Below, piece after piece: positions 4,610 to 7,289 of a DNA stretch of 7,289 nucleotides (positions are counted from its first letter, which is position 1; the number at the start of each line of letters is the position of its first letter). Location: NCBI GenBank assembly GCA_002305755.1, contig DBQV01000027.1, forward strand, positions 1-7,289, in the 5' to 3' direction. The notes beneath the pieces are model-generated. The model ran no database searches and was not told the origin of the DNA. It saw only the letters and a program-made list of their open reading frames with translations. A program made the position numbers and the translations under genes. The stretch is from Christensenella sp. UBA1385. Lineage in GTDB: Bacteria; Bacillota; Clostridia; Christensenellales; Aristaeellaceae.

Positions 4610-5338
4610 TCATAACGGTTCCTCTTCATACACCGCCGCGCAGGCTTTTTCGTACAGGCTCTTCGTGAAAACAGGCGGCAGCATGGGTTCCACCGCGTCT
4701 TCCGGGGGCATCGAGCGGAGACGGTCCAGCGCCTTCCCCAGAATAAGGGCGTGGTCGCTGGCAAGCTGGCCGCCGTCCACGATGCGCGTTCGCTCCTGTG
4801 TGACGCGGCCCTTTTGCGCCTGCTGCGTCCTGAGCAGCGCGCGCAGGTAGGTCCCGCCGTTTTGAAGCGCGAGCATCGCCCTGTCGGCGTCCTTTCCCCG
4901 TTCAACAAACGCCCTTATGCTGAACAGCCGCGCGTCCGCCGCGTCGTCCCCGGCGCTGGGCTTCAATTCGCCCATGGGAACGAGGCCGAAATAGGCCACG
5001 GTGATGACGCGCGTGCGCGGGTCCCTGTCCGGCGCCCCGAACACGCCGAACTCGTTGAGCGTCACGTCCTCAACGCCGGTTTCCTCCCGCAGTTCGCGGT
5101 ACGCCGATTCTTCCAGGTCTTCGTCCATGTGTATGAAGCCCCCCGGCAGCGCCCACATGCCGATGAACGGATGGTCGCTCCGTTTGATGAGGAGCACGCC
5201 GAGCCTGACGGGGTCCTCGGGCAAAAGCGTGAACAGCGCGACGTCCACCGTAACCGACGGGCGCTCGTACCTTCCCGGGTCGTATGCCGCAAGGAACGCT
5301 TCGAGCGTCTGCCCCGCGGCGTTTTTCCCGCCGTCCAT
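4610..5338 (-). CDS. Nudix protein of the NrtR-like clostridial family, truncated C-terminus
   Basis: Nudix-fold protein, either a nucleotide-sugar/ADP-ribose-type pyrophosphatase or an ADP-ribose sensor. The LEAFLAAYDPGRYERPSVTVD start (about 12-32) and the following KRSDHPFIGMWALPGGF block are typical of clostridial Nudix proteins with a C-terminal winged helix (NrtR-like). The Nudix box is complete: G67-x5-E73-x7-R81-E-L-R-E-E-T-G-V89. After a short linker comes the SDHALILGKALDRLR segment (194-208), which in relatives leads into the winged helix. LPPVFTKSLYEKACAAVYEEEPL is only the beginning of that domain, and the reading frame then stops. About 40 residues of the usual DNA-binding part are missing, and the other frames downstream do not clearly supply them. 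DNA binding is therefore doubtful; hydrolysis may remain. ATG 5338-5336 has a good AAAGGGGTG Shine-Dalgarno 6 nt upstream. It is the last gene of the operon, 16 bp after the membrane glycosyltransferase. Confidence 0.88.
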   Translation of the reverse strand: MDGGKNAAGQTLEAFLAAYDPGRYERPSVTVDVALFTLLPEDPVRLGVLLIKRSDHPFIGMWALPGGFIHMDEDLEESAYRELREETGVEDVTLNEFGVFGAPDRDPRTRVITVAYFGLVPMGELKPSAGDDAADARLFSIRAFVERGKDADRAMLALQNGGTYLRALLRTQQAQKGRVTQERTRIVDGGQLASDHALILGKALDRLRSMPPEDAVEPMLPPVFTKSLYEKACAAVYEEEPL

Positions 5339-5354
5339 CCTCTACACCCCTTTC

Positions 5355-6641
5355 TCAGTATATGTACATCCCGTTGACGAACCCCCACATCATGTACAGC
5401 TGCGCGGCCCCGAACACCGCCGTCAGCAGGGCGTCCGCCCAGCGTTTTATCGTGACCTCCCGGAGCATGAAGTACAGGGGAACCATGGCCATGATGTAGC
5501 GCGGCGCGCTCAGCAGCCACGTCGGCGCGATAGCCACGAGAAAATAGGCAAGCGAGAAGAACGCATAAGAGACGCGCTGCGTTTTGAACGTTCGGACCAT
5601 CAGCGCGAGCGACAGGACGATGCAAACAAGCTCCGGTATCCATAAAAACGCGATCGCTTCCCAGTCCCCCATGGCAAACTGGTCGTAGATCGTCCCCGCG
5701 TTCAGGAAGAACAGCCCGAACTGCTGGTACCAATGTTCGCGCTGGTAGACGAGGAACCTGAACCAGTCCCCGGTGACCGCCTTGTTCACCAGCAGATAGG
5801 CGAACGTGCCCGCCGGGACGAGAAGGGCCCACGCCGCCCTGGGGAACAGCAGGCCAAGGGCCTTTTTGAATCCTTTTTTCCGCAGGGCGTCGAACGCGCC
5901 GCTGTTCTCGCACGCCTCGAAGACGACGGGGATCACGAGGAGGACGCCGAGCATGCGCGTGAAGGCCGCGGCCATCCCCAGGCAGGCGGCGAGCGCGAGC
6001 CTGTCCCTTCGCGCATAGTACATCGAGGCCGCCGCAAGGAAGATGAACAGGCTCTCCGAAAACCCCGCGCCCAGGAAGAACGCGGCCGGGAACAGCAGCA
6101 GGTATTTCACCGTCCGCCGGGCGCCCGTCGCGCCCGAGTCCATCAGGGCCAGCTTGTACAGGTAAAAGCACGCGCCGGTAAGCGCGAGGTTCGAGACGAC
6201 GAGCGAGGCGGCGAAGGTGTGGCCGGTAAGCGCGCTCACGGCGTGCACGAGAATCGGGTAAAACGGGAAGAAGACGATGTGGAACCGCGGGTCCCCGACG
6301 GTCCTGTATCCGTAGTCCGCGATCCCGAGGTAATGGGGAGCGTCGCTCCTGACCCAAAGCCTCTGCATGGAATCGAGCCCGAACCCCGACAGGTCGAGCC
6401 CGTAGGCCATGACATGCCCAATGAGGTACTGGAGCATGCGGCTTAGGACCACGACGGCCAGCAGGATGAGAAACAGCCTGAGGTCGCTTCTTCGGTCCGC
6501 GTCCGCGGCGGGAACGGCGGCGGGGCCCCGGCTGCCTGTCACGCGCGCGTAAAGCATGCGCACCGCGGTAATAAGGCAGTAGCAGTACATCCCAAGGACG
6601 CCCGCGCAGAGCAGCACGCGCAACACATCAGTTTCAGCCAT
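5355..6641 (-). CDS. Polytopic membrane glycosyltransferase, PIG-V/GT76-like
   Basis: Probable GT-C type, lipid-phosphate-sugar-dependent glycosyltransferase related to PIG-V mannosyltransferases (COG5542-like). Acceptor and sugar are unknown. It is 428 aa and strongly hydrophobic, with about 10-11 membrane spans: roughly 7-29, 54-77, 120-139, 143-166, 178-208, 214-241, 262-288, 329-350, 358-375, 381-394 and 401-423. The first extracytoplasmic loop carries RLWVRSDAPHYLGIADYGY (94-112). This fits the PIG-V pattern of an acidic residue followed by HY and a GY; D100 is the likely catalytic acid. FFPFYPILV (124-132) is also typical. The ATG at 6641-6639 has a GGGAG Shine-Dalgarno 6 nt upstream, in the 16-bp gap after the preceding gene. 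In the operon with a flotillin-like gene it may act on envelope glycans or glycolipids. Other GT-C families cannot be fully excluded. Confidence 0.82.
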   Translation of the reverse strand: MAETDVLRVLLCAGVLGMYCYCLITAVRMLYARVTGSRGPAAVPAADADRRSDLRLFLILLAVVVLSRMLQYLIGHVMAYGLDLSGFGLDSMQRLWVRSDAPHYLGIADYGYRTVGDPRFHIVFFPFYPILVHAVSALTGHTFAASLVVSNLALTGACFYLYKLALMDSGATGARRTVKYLLLFPAAFFLGAGFSESLFIFLAAASMYYARRDRLALAACLGMAAAFTRMLGVLLVIPVVFEACENSGAFDALRKKGFKKALGLLFPRAAWALLVPAGTFAYLLVNKAVTGDWFRFLVYQREHWYQQFGLFFLNAGTIYDQFAMGDWEAIAFLWIPELVCIVLSLALMVRTFKTQRVSYAFFSLAYFLVAIAPTWLLSAPRYIMAMVPLYFMLREVTIKRWADALLTAVFGAAQLYMMWGFVNGMYIY

Positions 6642-6657
6642 ACGCCTCTCCCAACAC

Positions 6658-7122
6658 CTAGCGCAAACCCCTTCTTCCCGCGCTGCGCCGCGTGAGTATC
6701 TCGGCCCAGACGATGCCGTTTATCACCGGGTTGTCCGAGTAGACCGGCAGTTTCCTGGCGCGCGGGGCAGGTTGCGGCCCGGATGTGAGCGTGACCCTGG
6801 CCGCCGGCCCGCCTTCACCCATCGGGCTTTCCACCGCAGGCCTGCGCTTCTTCGCGCTCCGCCCCCCGGCCTTTTTGGCCGCGCCCCGGCCGTAATCGGG
6901 TTTATCGGGCCGTTGGTAGGGCATATCGTAGAGGGGGACTTCGTAGACCGTCCGGCGCTCTTCGCGCAACCGCCCGTCCTTCTGCCGTATTGGCGGCGGA
7001 GCCTGGAACCCTTTGGGGCGTTTCTTTTTGGTGCCGACGACGAAGAGCCTGGGCAGCAGGAACACGAAGAACAGCACCGCGGCGGCTATTATGATGTTGA
7101 CTATATCAAAGTCCGTCGACAT
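6658..7122 (-). CDS. Single-span membrane protein of unknown function
   Basis: I do not recognise a named family. The 154-aa product has a short N-terminus (MSTDFDIV), one strong membrane span at about 8-29 with no signal-peptidase-like site, then a very basic KKKRPK stop-transfer sequence. The N-terminus is therefore probably outside and the tail cytoplasmic. The middle (35-125) is rich in Lys, Arg, Pro and Gly, with Tyr-rich patches (TVYEVPLYDMPYQRP), and is likely disordered. The end, YSDNPVINGIVWAEILTRRSAGRR, looks folded. It recalls the short 'NGI(I/V)xxEIL' tails seen in some clostridial membrane proteins, but this is from memory and weak. The ATG at 7122-7120 has a perfect AAGGAG Shine-Dalgarno 7 nt upstream. 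It sits 31 bp after the flotillin-like gene and 16 bp before the glycosyltransferase, so it is an operon member and perhaps a partner of the flotillin. Confidence 0.8.
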   Translation of the reverse strand: MSTDFDIVNIIIAAAVLFFVFLLPRLFVVGTKKKRPKGFQAPPPIRQKDGRLREERRTVYEVPLYDMPYQRPDKPDYGRGAAKKAGGRSAKKRRPAVESPMGEGGPAARVTLTSGPQPAPRARKLPVYSDNPVINGIVWAEILTRRSAGRRGLR

Positions 7123-7153
7123 GGCGTCGCTCCTTAATATCCCCGTTCAGGCG

Positions 7154-7289
7154 TCATCCCTTGGGTGGTTCCGGGCCCGTGGGAGCCACCGGTTTGGTCC
7201 CGTCCTGGCCCATGTTCGAAATCGACTTGCGCATCGACGTGTCCGAGATGACGTTTTGCATGTTGTAATAGTCCATCACGCCGAGGTTG
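7154..7289 (-). CDS. floA: Flotillin-like protein FloA, C-terminal end (cut by window edge)
   Basis: Only the last 45 residues are in the window. The sequence NLGVMDYYNMQNVISDTSMR followed by KSI closely resembles the conserved C-terminus of FloA/YqfA-type flotillin-like SPFH proteins. These scaffold functional membrane microdomains in Bacillota. A variable tail rich in Pro and Gly (PVAPTGPEPPKG) follows, then TGA at 7156-7154. No terminator separates it from the next gene, so it appears to be the upstream member of the minus-strand operon. The call rests on a short recognisable motif. Confidence 0.75.
   Translation of the reverse strand, partial: NLGVMDYYNMQNVISDTSMRKSISNMGQDGTKPVAPTGPEPPKG

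Noticed and set aside
4543..4620. Small minus-strand frame starting MTANAIVCAG that overlaps the Nudix stop (ATGA)
   Set aside because: It is about two dozen codons long, lacks its own Shine-Dalgarno and runs through the intrinsic terminator.
5062..6357. Minus-strand open frame of 431 codons overlapping the membrane glycosyltransferase and the Nudix gene
   Set aside because: It is a frame-shifted reading of two identified genes; its sequence is Arg/Gly-rich without domains.

Overview
The window looks like a chromosomal segment from a GC-rich member of the Bacillota, most likely Clostridia-like. This is inferred from the gene set: a T-box-controlled cysE-cysS pair, a UgtP/MGDG-synthase-type glycosyltransferase, a stand-alone MurG of the clostridial/Bacillus 'second MurG' type, a FloA-like flotillin tail and an NrtR-like Nudix protein. 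Coding DNA is strongly GC-rich and intergenic regions are compact. No mobile element, CRISPR array, tRNA or rRNA is visible.

Layout. (1) Positions 1-1750, minus strand: a cysteine supply module. A consensus-like promoter (1720-1749) lies directly after the stop codon of the preceding gene. It drives a leader of about 270 nt with a T-box riboswitch (specifier UGC, tRNA-binding bulge starting UGGA, competing terminator). The leader is followed by cysE (serine O-acetyltransferase) and, 6 bp later, cysS (cysteinyl-tRNA synthetase, cut by the window edge). Uncharged tRNA-Cys should therefore raise both cysteine synthesis and tRNA charging. The CysE carries an unusual cysteine-rich insertion in its tail. 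(2) Positions 1750-4239: two GT-B (GT28-type) glycosyltransferases transcribed divergently from a shared intergenic region. The minus-strand gene is probably a diacylglycerol glycosyltransferase (glycolipid/lipoteichoic-acid anchor synthesis). The plus-strand gene is MurG (lipid I to lipid II). The region between them holds promoter candidates, a 13-bp palindrome and a widely spaced 10-bp inverted repeat. (3) Positions 4225-4560: a convergent gap of about 370 bp. It holds six copies of a short GCTTYGC repeat, the first three exactly 23 bp apart, then a run of hairpins including a perfect 12-bp-arm palindrome and terminators for the minus-strand operon. (4) Positions 4610-7289, minus strand: a compact operon read as floA-like (3' end only), a single-span membrane protein of unknown function, a polytopic PIG-V/GT76-like glycosyltransferase, and a Nudix protein of the NrtR-like clostridial family whose C-terminal DNA-binding domain looks truncated.

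How they fit together: most of the window concerns the cell envelope (MurG, glycolipid synthase, membrane glycosyltransferase, flotillin scaffold), next to a cysteine module with its own control. I found no clearly new multi-gene system. The most unusual items are the cysteine-rich CysE tail under tRNA-Cys T-box control, the truncated NrtR-like protein, the repeat/hairpin field downstream of murG, and the symmetric elements between the two divergent glycosyltransferases.
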